From: Aradus depressus
Taxonomy: Eukaryota; Arthropoda; Insecta; Hemiptera; Aradidae
Length of the DNA stretch: 64,000 nucleotides
Reading direction: 5' to 3'
Assembly: GCA_963662175.1 (NCBI GenBank)
Contig: OY759217.1
Span: forward strand, 7,628,562-7,692,561
Below, piece after piece: positions 20,303 to 31,798 of the stretch; the stretch's first letter is position 1, and every line of letters starts with the position of its first letter. Position numbers and translations under genes: made by a program. The notes under the pieces were generated by a model that was not told the DNA's origin, searched no databases, and saw only the letters and a list, made by a program, of their open reading frames with translations.

Positions 20303-22690
20303 TCTTGGTTCTTGGTCGTCCTCACCAGCTCTTCTCTCCTTCATCTCTCCTATGAGGTTGTTCTGGTGGAGCATGTTCCGCAGTACCCTGTATCTGTGCC
20401 TCCACATCCTTGGTCGTCCTCACCACCTCTTCTCTCCTTCATCTCTCCTATGAGTTTGTTCTGGTGGAGCATGTTCCGCAGTACCCTGTATCTGTGCCTC
20501 CACATCCTTGGTCGTCCTCACCAGCTCTTCTCTCCTTTATCTCTCCTATGAGGTTGTTCTGGTGGAGCATGTTCCGCAGTACCCTGTATCTGTGCCTCCA
20601 CATCCTTGGTCGTCCTCACCACCTCTTCTGTCCTTCATCTCTCCTATGAGGTTGTTCTTGTGGAGCAAGTTCCGCAGTACCCTGTATCTGTGCCTCCACA
20701 TCCTTGGTCGTCCTCACCACCTCTTCTGTCCTTCATCTCTTCTATGAGGTTGTTCTGGTGGAGCATGTTCCGCAGTACCCTGTATCTGTGTCTCCACATC
20801 CTTGGTCGCCCTCACCACCTCTTCTCTCCTTTATCTCTCCTATGAGGTTGTTCTGGTGGAGCATGTTCCGCTGTACTCTGTATCTGTGCCTCCACATCCT
20901 TGGTCGTCCTCACCAGCTCTTCTCTCCTTTATCTCTCCTATGAGGTTGTTCTGGTGGAGCTTGTTCCGCAGTACCCTGTATCTCTGCCTCCACATCCTTG
21001 GTCGTCCTCACCACCTCTTCTCTCCTTCATCTCTCCTATGAGTTTGTTCTGGTGGAGCATGTTCCGCAGTACCCTGTATCTGTGCCTCCACATCCTTGGT
21101 CGTCCACACCACCTCTTCTCTCCTTTATCTCTCCTATGAGGTTGTTCTGGTGGAGCATGTTCCGCAGTACCCTGTATCTGTGCCTCCACATCCTTGGTCG
21201 TCCTCACCACCTCTTCTGTCCTTCATCTCTCCTATGAGTTTGTTCTGGTGGAGCATGTTCCGCAGTACCCTGTATCTGTGCCTCCACATCCTTGGTCGTC
21301 CACACCACCTCTTCTCTCCTTTATCTCTCCTATGAGGTTGTTCTGGTGGAGCATGTTCCGCAGTACCCTGTATCTGTGCCTCCACATCCTTGATCGTCCT
21401 CACCAGCTCTTCTCTCCTTTATCTCTCCTATGAGGTTGTTCTGGTGGAGCATGTTCCGCAGTACCCTGTATCTGTGCCTCCACATCCTTGGTCGTCCTCA
21501 CCACCTCTTCTGTCCTTCATCTCTCCTATGAGGTTGTTCTGGTGGAGCAAGTTCCGCAGTACCCTGTATCTGTGCCTCCACATCCTTGGTCGTCCTCACC
21601 ACCTCTTCTCTCCTTCATCTCTCCTATGAGTTTGTTCTGGTGGAGCATGTTCCGCAGTACCCTGTATCTGTGCCTCCACATCCTTGGTCGTCCTCACCAG
21701 CTCTTCTCTCTTTTATCTCTCCTATGAGGTTGTTCTGGTGGAGCATGTTCCGCAGTACCCTGTATCTGTACCTCCACATCCTTGGTCGTCCTCACCACCT
21801 CTTCTGTCCTTCATCTCTCCTATGAGGTTGTTCTGGTGGAGCATGTTCCGCAGTACCCTGTATCTGTGCCTCCACATCCTTGGTTGTCCTCACAACCTCT
21901 TCTGTCCTTCATCTCTCCTATGAGGTTGTTCTGGTGGAGCAAGTTCCGCAGTACCCTGTATCTGTGCCTCCACATCCTTGGTCGTCCTCACCACCTCTTC
22001 TCTCCTTCATCTCTTCTATGAGGTTGTTCTGGTGGAGCATGTTCCGCAGTACCCTGTATCTGTGCCTCCACATCCTTGGTCGTCCTCACCAGCTCTTCTC
22101 TCCTTCATCTCTCCTATGAGGTTGTTCTGGTGGAGCATGTTCCGCAGTACCCTGTATCTGTGCCTCCACATCCTTGGTCGTCCTCACCACCTCTTCTCTC
22201 CTTCATCTCTCCTATGAGTTTGTTCTGGTGGAGCATGTTCCGCAGTACCCTGTATCTGTGCCTCCACATCCTTGGTCGTCCTCACCAGCTCTTCTCTCCT
22301 ATGAGGTTGTTCTGGTGGAGCATGTTCCGCAGTACCCTGTATCTGTGCCTCCACATCCTTGGTCGTCCTCACCACCTCTTCTGTCCTTCATCTCTCCTAT
22401 GAGGTTGTTCTGGTGGAGCAAGTTTCGCAGTACCCTGTATCTGTGCCTCCACATCCTTGGTCGTCCTCACCACCTCTTCTGTCCTTCATCTCTTCTATGA
22501 GGTTGTTCTGGTGGAGCATGTTCCGCAGTACCCTGTATCTGTGTCTCCACATCCTTGGTCGTCCTCACCACCTCTTCTCTCCTTTATCTCTCCTATGAGG
22601 TTGTTCTGGTGGAGCATGTTCCGCAGTACCCTGTATCTGTGCCTCCACATCCTTGGTCGTCCTCACCAGCTCTTCTGCCCTTCATCTCTC
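20303..22690 (+). repeat. 98-bp satellite, about 24 copies
   Basis: The unit contains TGAGGTTGTTCTGGTGGAGC, ATGTTCCGCAGTACCCTGTA and TCCACATCCTTGGTCGTCCT. Copies start every 98 bp from 20312 (20410, 20508, 20606 and so on to 22653). One unit at 22272-22358 lacks 11 bp (TTCATCTCTCC). Units differ at a few sites that mix along the array (GGTTG/GTTTG, GCATG/GCAAG, CACCT/CAGCT, CTCTCC/CTGTCC). Because 98 is not a multiple of 3, each frame meets one stop per three units, which produces the regular 79-codon frames. I see no sign of a real protein. Confidence 0.95.
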
Positions 22691-22849
22691 CAAATTCCTG
22701 ATTCGGGATCACCGGTATAGAAATTCTTCTGAACACCTAATTTTCGATTCCCCCCGCCCTCTTTAACTAAATAAAAGATCAGTGTATATTTTTGGCCCTG
22801 AAATAAGTTTCTGGCTGCTCTACATACCTGGAGTTCCGGTCTCAACTTT

Positions 22850-23260
22850 CAAAGTCTATTTACCGATTTTTCCCAGGAATTTCATATTTTGCGACCCCTA
22901 TTTCAGTTTGTGTGCCTGTCAACATATAACTCCCGATGGAATGAATATATCAACATAACATTTTACTTTTTATGTGTATCCAGAACCCTATAAGGGTCTA
23001 ACTGTTCATTCACACTCAGATCTGCCGAAGAGAAGGGGGAGGCTTAACACAAAAATTCCTATACCTTCCAACGTAATGAATTTACGTAGGTAACACCTAT
23101 CAATTTTCAGCTGAATAGGCTCTAGGGAAGGGGTGGAGGAGGGGGCTCAACACGAACTCCCTAATTACTGTCGATGTAACGAATGTGTCAACACGAAATT
23201 AGTACGAGGTTTCACAATTCCCTGGCTAATAGACGCTGAGGAAGAACACTGCTGCTATCA
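22850..23260 (+). repeat. Family B copy
   Basis: GGAATTTCATATTTTGCGAC, ATAACTCCCGATGGAATGAA, CGAATGTGTCAACACGAAAT. The 3' hairpin end is missing. Confidence 0.6.
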
Positions 23261-23447
23261 CTAACGAATTTTACCATATGAAATAATCCTATTAATTTCT
23301 CCCCTCTTTATTTATTTTAATATTTAAAGCCATTTCAGAAAATGGGAGAGGTTCCTTAAAGGCAGGATTATATAAAAAGAATCTGTTAATATTTAATTAC
23401 ATTTTAATTAGACATAAAGATCCTTAAGTGTCTCTTGTAAAATATGT

Positions 23448-23545
23448 ACAGTAAAACCCCAATTATCTCAACAGAAAAGATGGACGCCTTTTCGGATAAC
23501 TGAATTTTTCGGATCTTCAAAAAGATTGAAAAATTAGAGACTTGA
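23448..23545 (+). repeat. Solo pogo-like end
   Basis: TACAGTAAAACCCCAATTAT then CGGATAACTGAATTTTTCGG. This resembles pogo/Tigger ends, in which TA precedes CAGT. No matching right end found nearby. Confidence 0.45.
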
Positions 23546-23589
23546 ATTAACAATTTGCGGCTCAATTACCTTTCATCTTTTTACTTTGT

Positions 23590-24165
23590 TATAGTATAAA
23601 AAAGTATTGTAATCGTGCGAAAAGCCAAGATAGAGTTTTCATCGGATTTCACGTTTCAAGGTCACACGTTGACACACGTTTTGACCATTTTCGCCATGAT
23701 GTCTGTACGTTTGTGCGCGATCTAACCAAGAAACGATTATTACTATGAATTTGAAATTTGGAATGGAGAAGTCACACGTACTAACTTAAATCTGATTAGT
23801 TTTGGCCGAAAAATGAAACTACTTTACTTCGGGGCCTTAGTACATTTTACAACCGTCCTGAAATGTCATATTGAAACTCATTTTTGTAGTCATATCCTTG
23901 ATTTACTCGAAAACGGTTAGTCCTATCGAACAATTGATTCTTACCAAACATGTTTCTAATTAAATTTCCAATCACTTTTGTGTCTTTAGATTTGAGATAG
24001 AACCAATAAAACTAAAATTACAGCGCCTCAAACAATGTTAAATAAATTTCTGTAGAAAATATTTCAAAGTAATGTTTAAATTATAACTCATAACTCATAG
24101 TAACAAATTATAAAATATATTTTTACCATAAGTAATTTTTTATTAAAAAGGATAACAATTATTAA
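23590..24165 (+). repeat. Family C, full-length reference copy
   Basis: Order of blocks: GTATTGTAATCGTGCGAAAA head, a TTTTGACCATTTTCG block, AAACGATTATTACTATGAAT, GAGAAGTCACACGTACTAAC, AACCGTCCTGAAATGTCAT, GAAAACGGTTAGTCCTATCG, and a CAGCGCCTCAAACAATGTTA tail. The head resembles family B, so the two families are probably related. Confidence 0.65.
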
Positions 24166-24184
24166 TGTTATTTGATTATTTACA

Positions 24185-24290
24185 CAATGGCTCTGGAAGG
24201 GAGTTCTATCTATGAAATAAAAGGGATTCGAACCCGAAACCATGGTGAGACCATGCGACCAAAGCCCATGTAATGTTTATCTTGTTAGAA
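24185..24290 (-). repeat. SINE2 copy
   Basis: Reversed GGTTTCGGGTTCGAATCCC, followed by the ATTTCATAGATAGAACTCCC arm. The left arm of the post-tRNA hairpin is lost. Confidence 0.6.
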
Positions 24291-24544
24291 TGTAAAGAAA
24301 GAGGAGCTTTTGAGATGTCCTTGTCTCCTATCAAACTGTGTAGGGGTGCTTTTGGGGGTGCTTCAACAGGTATTTGGCCGAGTTCCAACCTAGCGGCTGC
24401 TCCAACCACTGAGTCAATGAACAAACTTTTATAGACTGTGGAGATCTGAAGGATGAACTGAAGGTTGCTCCATAGCCCCGGGTTTCATGAGAACAGTTTA
24501 TTTTTGTTAATGGAAATCTTTGATGATTATTAAGCCTTAGCCTA

Positions 24545-25020
24545 TATTATAAGAAAGTATTGTAGTCGTCCGAAAATCCGAAATCGAGGTTTCAGCGGAT
24601 TTTCACGTTTTGACCATTTTTGCGATGTGTATGTGTGTATTATTAGCTATAAACTTGATATTTGAAATGAAATGTCACATTTGCTAACATTAGATTTTGG
24701 CTGAAATCAGACGAAAAATTGATATCGCTTATATTTATATGACCTAATCAAATATGTCTTCAGATAAGTTGTAGAGGATACTGAAAGGCACATTTTATTT
24801 AAGATACGATTTCGCCCGGTTTGCGAAATACATGCTGAAAACCGTCTAGAAATGTAGTTATGAAATTCATTTTTTAAGACGTTCGCTATCGGTAATTCCT
24901 GTCAAAAAATTATTTTTTATCAAACATGTTCCTAATTACGAGTAAATTTCCACTCGCTATCGTATCCTCAGATTTAGATAGAACCAATAAGACCAAAGTT
25001 ACAGAGCCCCAAAGAATGTA
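24545..25020 (+). repeat. Family C copy
   Basis: GTATTGTAGTCGTCCGAAAA head, the CCGTCTAGAAATGTAGTTAT block and the ACAGAGCCCCAAAGAATGTA tail. Confidence 0.65.
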
Positions 25021-25330
25021 GAATCTCTTGCTAGTTCCAGGAGTGCTGACAGTAGGCATCAATAGTCGGATCCTCTTGCTATTTCCAGGAGTGCTGACAG
25101 TAGTCATCAATAGTCGGATCCTCTTGCTAGTTCCAGGAGTGCTGACAGTAGTCATCAACAGTCGGATGCTCTTGCTATTTCCAGGAGTGCTGACAGTAGG
25201 CATCAATAGTTGGATCCTCTTGCTAGTTCCAGGAGTGCTGACAGTAGTCATCAACAGTCGGATGCTCTTGCTATTTCCAGGAGTGCTGACAGTAGGCATC
25301 AATAGTCGGATCCTCTTGCTAGTTCCAAGT
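25021..25330 (+). repeat. 48-bp minisatellite, about 6.5 copies
   Basis: Unit contains CTCTTGCTAGTTCCAGGAGT then GCTGACAGTAGGCATCAATA. The period is 48 bp, a multiple of 3. One plus frame therefore repeats LVPGVLTVGINSRILL every 16 residues, and the minus strand is also open. Variants alternate GTTCC/ATTTCC and GGCATC/GTCATC in every second unit or so. No promoter or known protein supports translation. Confidence 0.9.
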
Positions 25331-25767
25331 AAGGCGCTCATGGGAGGGCGGGGGGGCTAGTAGGGGCTATAACCTGGCCGCACGGCGCGTTGAATCATCC
25401 AGCTTAGTACCAGATGTTATGCAAAAACACGGAACGTTTGAACAGAAGACAAAAACAACTTTATAAAAAACTGACTTTTCCTTTGTCTCCAACTAAAATG
25501 ATTTTACTAGGCACATTATCCTCAATCCGACTTTCGTTTCGTTTTCGATTTAACTGAAATCATAAAAAAATTGCGTCGAAAAAAGCATGAAAAAATTGGG
25601 GTATTTTTTTGATACTATTGCAAGTTTGTATTATGTTCATTACGATGAAAATCCATTTTTTTTCTTCAGTATATAGACATTTCTGTCATCTCATCATTTT
25701 CTAAGTGGCTTATTTGTTTACAAAATCCGTTAGTGTAGAGTATCACGCTGCCCTTAACCTGAACGGG
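25331..25767. other. Unassigned spacer
   Basis: Nothing recognised. Confidence 0.35.
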
Positions 25768-25990
25768 GAGGGGGGGGGGGGGGGGGGGCGTCAAAGATCC
25801 CGGCCTGGGGGCTATGGTTCCAGGGGTGGTGGAAGTGCTGTAGTCATCAGAAGTCGGATTATCTTGGCAGTTCCACGGGTGCTGGAGTCACCTAAAGTTG
25901 GGTTCTCTCTGTTAGTTCCAGGAGTGGGGATAGTAGTAGTAGTGTTCTTTTGATAGTTCCAGAGGACTGGGAGTACTAGAGTCATTCCTA
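25768..25990 (+). repeat. G19 run and diverged units of the 48-bp repeat
   Basis: After G x19 (25770-25788), TTCCAGGGGTGGTGGAAGTG, AGTTCCACGGGTGCTGGAGT and AGTTCCAGGAGTGGGGATAG follow at about 45-55 bp spacing. These resemble the minisatellite 450 bp upstream. Confidence 0.55.
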
Positions 25991-26680
25991 ATAACCTACT
26001 CCGTCACTTCTCAATTTGACGAGTTCGCTTGACGAAAATGTTGAATCTATCAAAAAAAATAAACGTATCATTTTGTGTCTGGTTCAATTGCTGGATGGGA
26101 CTCACACAAATCTGGCTAATGTTGAAGAACTTGAATCTCTTGTTTTGTTAGGGCAAGCCGTACTGGTAGACTTGGCGTGATCTTTGCCTTGTCTCTGTGG
26201 ATCGACTAACTAAGTTGATCTCGTCTCTTTCTCTTTCCAACACCTTTGACTTCTGTTACTTCTGTTTCACACCCTCCCAGCCCCTCTCACGCTCCAACCC
26301 CCCACCCCACCCCTGTCCTACTATAAAGCTACAATCTAATCTTCACCCCGTCTCTTCTCTGTTGCCTTTGTTGTTCTCAATTCAACAATACCTTCTAAGA
26401 CCTCCGAAGACCAACAAATCCCTGGGTACCCTAGTGTCTCTTCTTTGTCCTTCTGACACCTGTGGAGTTTCCTTCTTACACCTCACCCACACCATGACCT
26501 CTTTCGTATCCTAAGTACTCCTATGTATTATTTTGAAGATGGATTTTTTCTCCACTGACTGGTTCTATGGTCTTCTTGTCTCATCCGAGGAGTTATTTTA
26601 AATAAAAGTATATCTCAGAGGAATTAATTTTTTTATTGCCCTTCCTCACTTCTTGACGTCAGTAGACACTATTTAAAAAA
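25991..26680. other. Unassigned region
   Basis: A plus frame at 26197-26514 (105 codons, Ser/Pro/Leu-rich) matches nothing I recognise and sits in C/T-rich DNA. I would not call it a gene. Confidence 0.35.
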
Positions 26681-26684
26681 AATT

Positions 26685-26965
26685 GATGGTGAATCACCGG
26701 CAATGTACTTCCCCAGAACAAATTAATTAATTACATTTTTGCTCTCTGTTAGTCCTTTCGAAAACGTGTTTCTTACCAAAAATGTGTCTTGTTAAATTTC
26801 CAATCACTAATGTGTCCTCAGAGATAAGACGAATTGAAAAAAAATGTAGCGCCTCAAAGAATGTTAAATAAATGTTTGTAGAAATTATTTCATAGTTTAA
26901 ATTGTACGCGTAGCAACGAATTATAATTATTAAAAAAAAAAGATTGGTAGTTTTTTATTTAAAAA
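26685..26965 (+). repeat. Family B end (reversed) joined to family C 3' half
   Basis: GGTGAATCACCGGCAATGTA (B, reversed) runs directly into the GTTAGTCCTTTCGAAAACG, ATTTCCAATCACTAATGTGT and TAGCGCCTCAAAGAATGTTA blocks of family C. The same reversed-B-to-C junction type occurs at 3.9 kb. Confidence 0.55.
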
Positions 26966-26998
26966 AAAATTAATAAAAATATATTTGTTAGTTAATTA

Positions 26999-27225
26999 TT
27001 GTAACTCATGCCGTGACGTTAACTATGAGGTCATATCGCCTACTTCTTGAGCGCTCTTTAGTCTTTCTGGTAGAAATGAGTCCGATGTGAGTCCTAAATT
27101 TTGCCTACCCAGATTTATTCACCTAGGGTAAGGGGTCTTTAACGAGTACCTGATCGTACAGGCTCGGGACCATTGCTTAACGTCCCATCCGAAGGACGGC
27201 GTGCTCAAGGTTTTTTTTACCTCCC
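26999..27225 (-). repeat. SINE1 without head
   Basis: AACTATGAGGTCATATCGCC at one end and CCATCCGAAGGACGGCGTGC with an AAGGTTTTTTTTA stem arm at the other. Confidence 0.7.
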
Positions 27226-27324
27226 ATTGATTTTCATCCAAATCGTTATATTGGTTTCAGAGAGAGAGAGAGAGAGTAATTTTTAGTTGATTAATTCCTC
27301 CTTTTAATATTACTCCTGATTTAA

Positions 27325-27450
27325 GAAATACAAATGTGGAGATAGGCGACAGACAAGGCGGCACATCCCAGCTTCTCTTCATTATGGCTGTAATGATGCC
27401 AACAGTGAACCCTCTTCACTCCTTTGTCAGGACTTAGTACCTTTGAGGCT
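27325..27450 (+). pseudogene. Reverse-transcriptase scrap
   Basis: Plus frame reads NVEIGDRQGGTSQLLFIMAV and MMPTVNPLHSF before a stop. This resembles the RQGD..SP.LF motif of LINE reverse transcriptases, with QGG for QGD. Short and diverged. Confidence 0.45.
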
Positions 27451-27795
27451 TCATCTCAAAGTCATCCTTTCTCCTACATTTTAAGCACTTTTTTTTTATT
27501 TATTATTTTTTTTTTTTTTGTTATTTTGTTTGAAGAATTTAACCTTTGAGCTATTCTAATCTTTTAGAGGTAAAAATAAAAATAAAATGTTGGTAGGTGT
27601 GTTTATTACAAAACTTAACAAGTTTCAAGTAGGTAGATGAGAAGAATCCCCTTTTTGGTTGAGAGGATATCAACCAACAAAGGGTCCACATTTTTTGTTA
27701 CTTCTCCTCTTTGTCTTCTCTCATTCTTAAAGTACAAAATAATTTAACAAATCAACTAAAAAAAAAACTAATGTTGGTGTAATGCCATTATACAA
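27451..27795. other. T-rich spacer
   Basis: T-runs at 27489-27520. No recognised element. Confidence 0.35.
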
Positions 27796-27799
27796 TTTA

Positions 27800-28280
27800 T
27801 TATTCTTCTTTTCTAATTCGGTGCGCAGTTTTCAGCGGAATTTCATGTTCCTAACCTCTAGATTCCAAATATAAAAAAAAAAAAAGTCAGCAGGATAATA
27901 ATATAATGAATGTATCGACACGAAATTTGATATGTGAATTCAGAATCCTCTAACGACGACACATACTATTTTTCAGCCAAATCGACCAAAGGGAAGGAGG
28001 GATTAGGGGGTGGCTTAACAGAAAAGCTCTAATAACTGCCGATAGAATGAATGTATCGACAGGAAATTTAATATTTAAAGTCAAAACCCAATTACGACAT
28101 AACTTGTCTAATTTCAGCTGAAGGGAGGGGTTCAATTCGTCGACACAAAATTTACTAGATTTAGGAGCCCCTATGTAACTCAACCCACTATGTAAGTCAA
28201 CTGTTGAATATTCGCGCGAACGGACGACTGGTTCTGGAGGGAGGAGCGAACAACCGGTGATTCACCGAAGGCTTTTTTTT
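27800..28280 (+). repeat. Family B, near full length
   Basis: Starts near TTCGGTGCGCAGTTTTCAGC and ends ACAACCGGTGATTCACCGAA with a T-run at 28275-28285. The terminal hairpin CGGTGATTCACCG is perfect. Confidence 0.7.
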
Positions 28281-28344
28281 TTTTTACTTTTTATACCTAT
28301 AGTACCTATAATTGGACTTTCAAGGTTTCCTGAACACCTTCTAT

Positions 28345-28620
28345 GTGTATGTGATGGAATATTGTGAGCGCGTTCTAACACAGACACGATTGTAGCTATC
28401 AATTTGAAATGTAGAATGGAGAAGTCACATGTATTAACTTAGATCTGATTACTAAAAATCTAGAAATGGGAAGAAAATTGAGACCACTTGACTCCTGGGC
28501 CAGAGTACACATATTTTTAGATGCTTCCTTGATTTATTTTTAATGTAATTACTTGTTTATCGTTGTCGGTAAGTAGCGTTATTTTCTTGGTTTTGATAAG
28601 AATAATATAATTAAAATATA
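28345..28620 (+). repeat. Family C, partial
   Basis: GTGTATGTGATGGAATATTG, CGATTGTAGCTATCAATTTG, GAGAAGTCACATGTATTAAC and the ATTGAGACCACTTGACTCC block. Confidence 0.6.
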
Positions 28621-28710
28621 TTGGCCCCAAGCGGCCTGAATCTCCCCCCCCCCCCCCCCCCCCCCCCCCCTACAGGCCCGAGGGACATGATTCACCCGCT
28701 TCACTAGATG
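28621..28710 (-). repeat. C27 tract in a G-tract repeat
   Basis: C x27 at 28644-28670, followed by CAGGCCCGAGGG and ACCCGCTTCACTAG, which pairs it with the repeat at 8815-9005. Confidence 0.45.
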
Positions 28711-29044
28711 TATGACTAAAATGGACAAGTGTCAATTGAAAATCTAGTACATAGCTTGAAGAATTTTTCCAATGAATAAATATATATTTTTCCAATTATA
28801 TATATTTGAATATCTTATTATGTTTTCTCTGCAAAAATATATATATATATGAAATGTGTGTAGTGGACAGATGATCTGGATAAAATCCTTTGAGCCCTCT
28901 CCAGAATAATCCTCATAACGTTCCAGAGTAATCAGTTTGTATTTAATTTATCAGATCCAGTTTGAAGAGCTCTAGAAGTAAAACATTCAATCCTTAATAA
29001 CTATTTTAAAATTTAATCAAAGTTTCGTTGTGATTTGTAAATCA

Positions 29045-29178
29045 CACCAAATTTAGCTTGAGGATTTAGGAGCTCCTATGTAAGCCAACAAACGGTCGTC
29101 TGGTTTTGGAGAGGGAGCGAAACGTTAATTCATTCTGGGGAAGTACTTTTCCTTTGATTCACTGACGACTTTTTATCT
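29045..29178 (+). repeat. Family B 3' third
   Basis: GGATTTAGGAGCTCCTATGT, AAACGGTCGTCTGGTTTTGG, CTGGGGAAGTAC and a T-run. Confidence 0.6.
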
Positions 29179-29865
29179 GCAAAAGTGACGGAGGAAACCT
29201 TTCAATGTGTGAACCCTGATCCCATGATGACTCCAATATTTGTCTTTTTAATATATATTTTTATTGTCATTGGAATTTATAGAGGTGAGGAGACAGAAAG
29301 ATGAGGGCTCACATTAAATATAATATGAATGTGGTCATATGTACGCTTGTATTCGTTGTTGTGTGTTTGTGCAAGAGCGTACGTAGGTATGTTTTCCTAT
29401 GTGTGCCTGTGTGTGTCTCTTGTACATATGGGTATGCGTATGTGTGTCTGTATTTGCGGATATGAATGCCAGCTGCCACCGCCAGACCTCGCCCCCTCCC
29501 TATCCAAGTGGGCTCCTTCATTAACTGGCCCAATGGACCCCCCCCCCCACACACTGGATGAAGCCAACAAAAGCTGAATCAAAAAGCCGGGGTTCCAATC
29601 CCCCCCCCCCCCCCCTCCCATTTGGGGGGACAATGCACAGCCCCATCCCCCCACAAGAAACCCTACAATTAATAATATCCCTTTATTAATACCCACACAT
29701 CAGTCTATCTACCCAATGGACAGTAGCTACTGTAGATCCTATTTACAGTCCCTTATCATCTACCTGACTACTAACTTCTAAGTCCAGATTAGTAGTTCCA
29801 TTGCTTGAAATTTCAAGTTTGATATCAAACTAGGAATCTAAATATGATAACATAATATTAAATCA
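29179..29865. other. GT-rich and C-rich simple sequence
   Basis: GT-rich 29330-29460 gives long open frames on both strands by composition. C x16 lies at 29600-29615. No gene supported. Confidence 0.45.
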
Positions 29866-31070
29866 CCAGCCATGTACTTCCCCAGGACGAATTAATCAAT
29901 TAACTTTTCGCTCTCCTTCAAAACCAGTAGACCGTTTGCGCTAATGTTGAATAGTTGACTTACATAGGATAAGGCTCCTAAATTCTCATATTAAATTACT
30001 TACTCTTACTCCGTTGGCGACGAACCCTGAAGATCCTTAGTCGCAGGCACTAGCCTTCTCCACCGCGATCTGTCGTGCGCCACTGGTCGCCAATTCACCA
30101 CGTGGTGTTCCACAGTATCCTTCTTCACCAGGTCAGCCCATCTCAGCCGTGGTCTTCCTCGTGATCTGGCTCCTTGGACCTAAGCGTCTATGATGTGTCC
30201 TATGGCTGTCTACGGTCCGCTTCTCTCCACGTGTCCAGCCCATCTTAAGCGCCGTGATTTCATATCTGCAACTATGGTCGGGTGTTGCCAGAAGATGTCC
30301 CTCAGCTCCCTGTTGGTTCTGATTCTCCACTCTTGGGTTTCTCTATCCTTGACCGGACCTGCTATTTTCCTCAGCACCTTATTTTCGAACGTCTGGAAAC
30401 GTTTCTCCAGATGTGAGGTCAGGGTCCAGGTTTCACACCCATAGATCAGAACGGGCTTTACCATGGAGCTGTAGATCCTATACTTCAGGTTCCTTGACAA
30501 GGCTCTGGACCGTAGCAGCTTGATGACTGAGAAAGAGAAATCATATTAAATTATCTCTCATTAAATTCATTACATCGGCAGTTATTAGGGTTTTTAAATC
30601 GAGCACTCTTCCCTGAACCGGATTCGGCCGATATTTCTGAAATATTACAGGTATTGTCCTCATGGGGTTTTGATTGTAAATGTGAAATTTCATGAAGACA
30701 TATTCGTTACGTCTGCAGTTATTAGAATTTTTGAGTTAGAAAATTGATAGATGTTGTCCTTATGGAGTTTTGGTCACACATAAAATTTCGTGTTGATGCG
30801 TTCATTCTATCAGTTATTAGAGTTTTTATGTTAAGGCTCTCTCTTAATCCCCTTCCCTTTGGTCGAATTAGCTGAAAAACATTAGGTGTCGTCTTTAGAG
30901 GGTTCTCGATTCGCATATATTGATCGATACATTCATTCTATCGTTGTCGTTTTCAAAGACACATATATTTTTTTTTCATATTTGGAATCTGGAGGTCGAA
31001 AAACATGAAATTCCTTTGAAATCTCCTCATCGAATTTTTGACCGATTACGTAACTTCCCTAAATTTAACT
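29865..31070 (-). repeat. Family B, reversed, split by a LINE
   Basis: 29865-29998 is the 3' third and 30541-31070 the remainder of one reversed B copy. Removing 29999-30540 and one TSD restores the family order around TCATATTAAATTA. Confidence 0.75.
29999..30540 (-). mobile_element. RTE-like LINE 3' end with 13-bp target duplication
   Basis: 5'-truncated insertion flanked by perfect TCATATTAAATTA (29986-29998, 30541-30553). It encodes SRNLKYRIYSSMVKPVLIYG, CETWTLTSHLEKRFQTFENK, VLRKIAGPV and RRLRWAGHVERSGP. After a frameshift it continues with RGRPRLRWADLVKKDTVEHH and NWRPVAHDRSRWRRLVPATK, ending at TAA 30006-30008. This is the C-terminus of an endonuclease/reverse transcriptase. The tail is a GTAAGAGTAAG microsatellite in place of poly(A), a common feature of RTE-type elements. 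One frameshift near 30205 and truncation make it dead. Confidence 0.9.
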
Positions 31071-31084
31071 TAACCAAAATAAAA

Positions 31085-31150
31085 CACCTTTTTTTTTATT
31101 TAATTTAATGAAGATGCACCTTGCAATAATGCAATATCGTTCTGTAATTG
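31085..31150 (-). repeat. LINE 3'-end scrap (same family as 55.9 kb)
   Basis: Reversed, it reads GAACGATATTGCATTATTGC, AAGGTGCATCTTCATTAAAT and an A-run. The piece at 55876-55933 shares CGATATTGCAT.CAATGCAAGGCGCA and an A-run. Confidence 0.5.
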
Positions 31151-31229
31151 GAGGGAAGAGCTCAGGATGAAGGAATTATTGGGGACTGTGATCATCGGCG
31201 AAACAATCTGCGGCGGGGGAATAAGGGGA

Positions 31230-31292
31230 TGAATTCAAAAACTGTTCATTAATTCGTGCTGGGGACGTACGTTGCCGGTGATTCTTTATTTT
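31230..31292 (+). repeat. Family B terminus
   Basis: TTAATTCGTGCTGGGGACG, TTGCCGGTGATTC and a T-rich end. Confidence 0.5.
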
Positions 31293-31790
31293 TCATTGAG
31301 CAGCGGTGAACAGAGCCACGTTATCCGTTTCTAGATTTTTATTTCCTTTTCTCAAAGGCATAATAGAGAGGAAATAGGCTATAAATAAATATATAAAAGA
31401 AGTGTTAGAGAAGTAGCCAGGCTGTGTTTGAGGGAGGACAACCGGCTGTAAAGTGTAGTCAGGGTGGTGCGCCAGCTACAAAGATGGAACAGAGAAGTGT
31501 AGTGCAGAGTGCAGGGTGCAGAGTGCAATAAAACATAGCTGCTATCTGGGAGTGTTGTCATGACGACCTCATCTGCATCCCCCATCCACCCTCCTTCCTT
31601 TATCGGTTTGTCCGACTACACCAAGACTTCTGACCAATGCAATTGGCTACATCTTCAGCATAATGACCGGCTGCAGTAACGACTATTTTTTTTCGAGGTA
31701 TCGACCTTAAAAATCGGGACACAAGAAAATAACAACTTTTATTATTTCAATATTAGTAATTTAGGCAATCAAGATATTTATATTTTAAAC
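31293..31790. other. Unassigned region
   Basis: Contains a GCAGAGTGCAGGGTGCAGAGT simple stretch (31501-31525). A block at 31748-31775 (TATTAGTAATTTAGGCAATC) recurs at 32572-32592. Confidence 0.4.
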
Positions 31791-31798
31791 AATATTTT

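Noticed and set aside
20303..22690. Tandem protein-coding genes of 79 codons
   Set aside because: Frames recur every 98 bp in rotating frame and overlap each other, so they are products of the repeat period.
26197..26514. 105-codon Ser/Pro/Leu-rich gene
   Set aside because: C/T-rich composition, no recognised domain, signal or neighbour support.
29309..29700. Gly- or Cys-rich proteins across the GT-rich and C-rich stretch
   Set aside because: Simple-sequence composition on both strands, with no domain and no start context.
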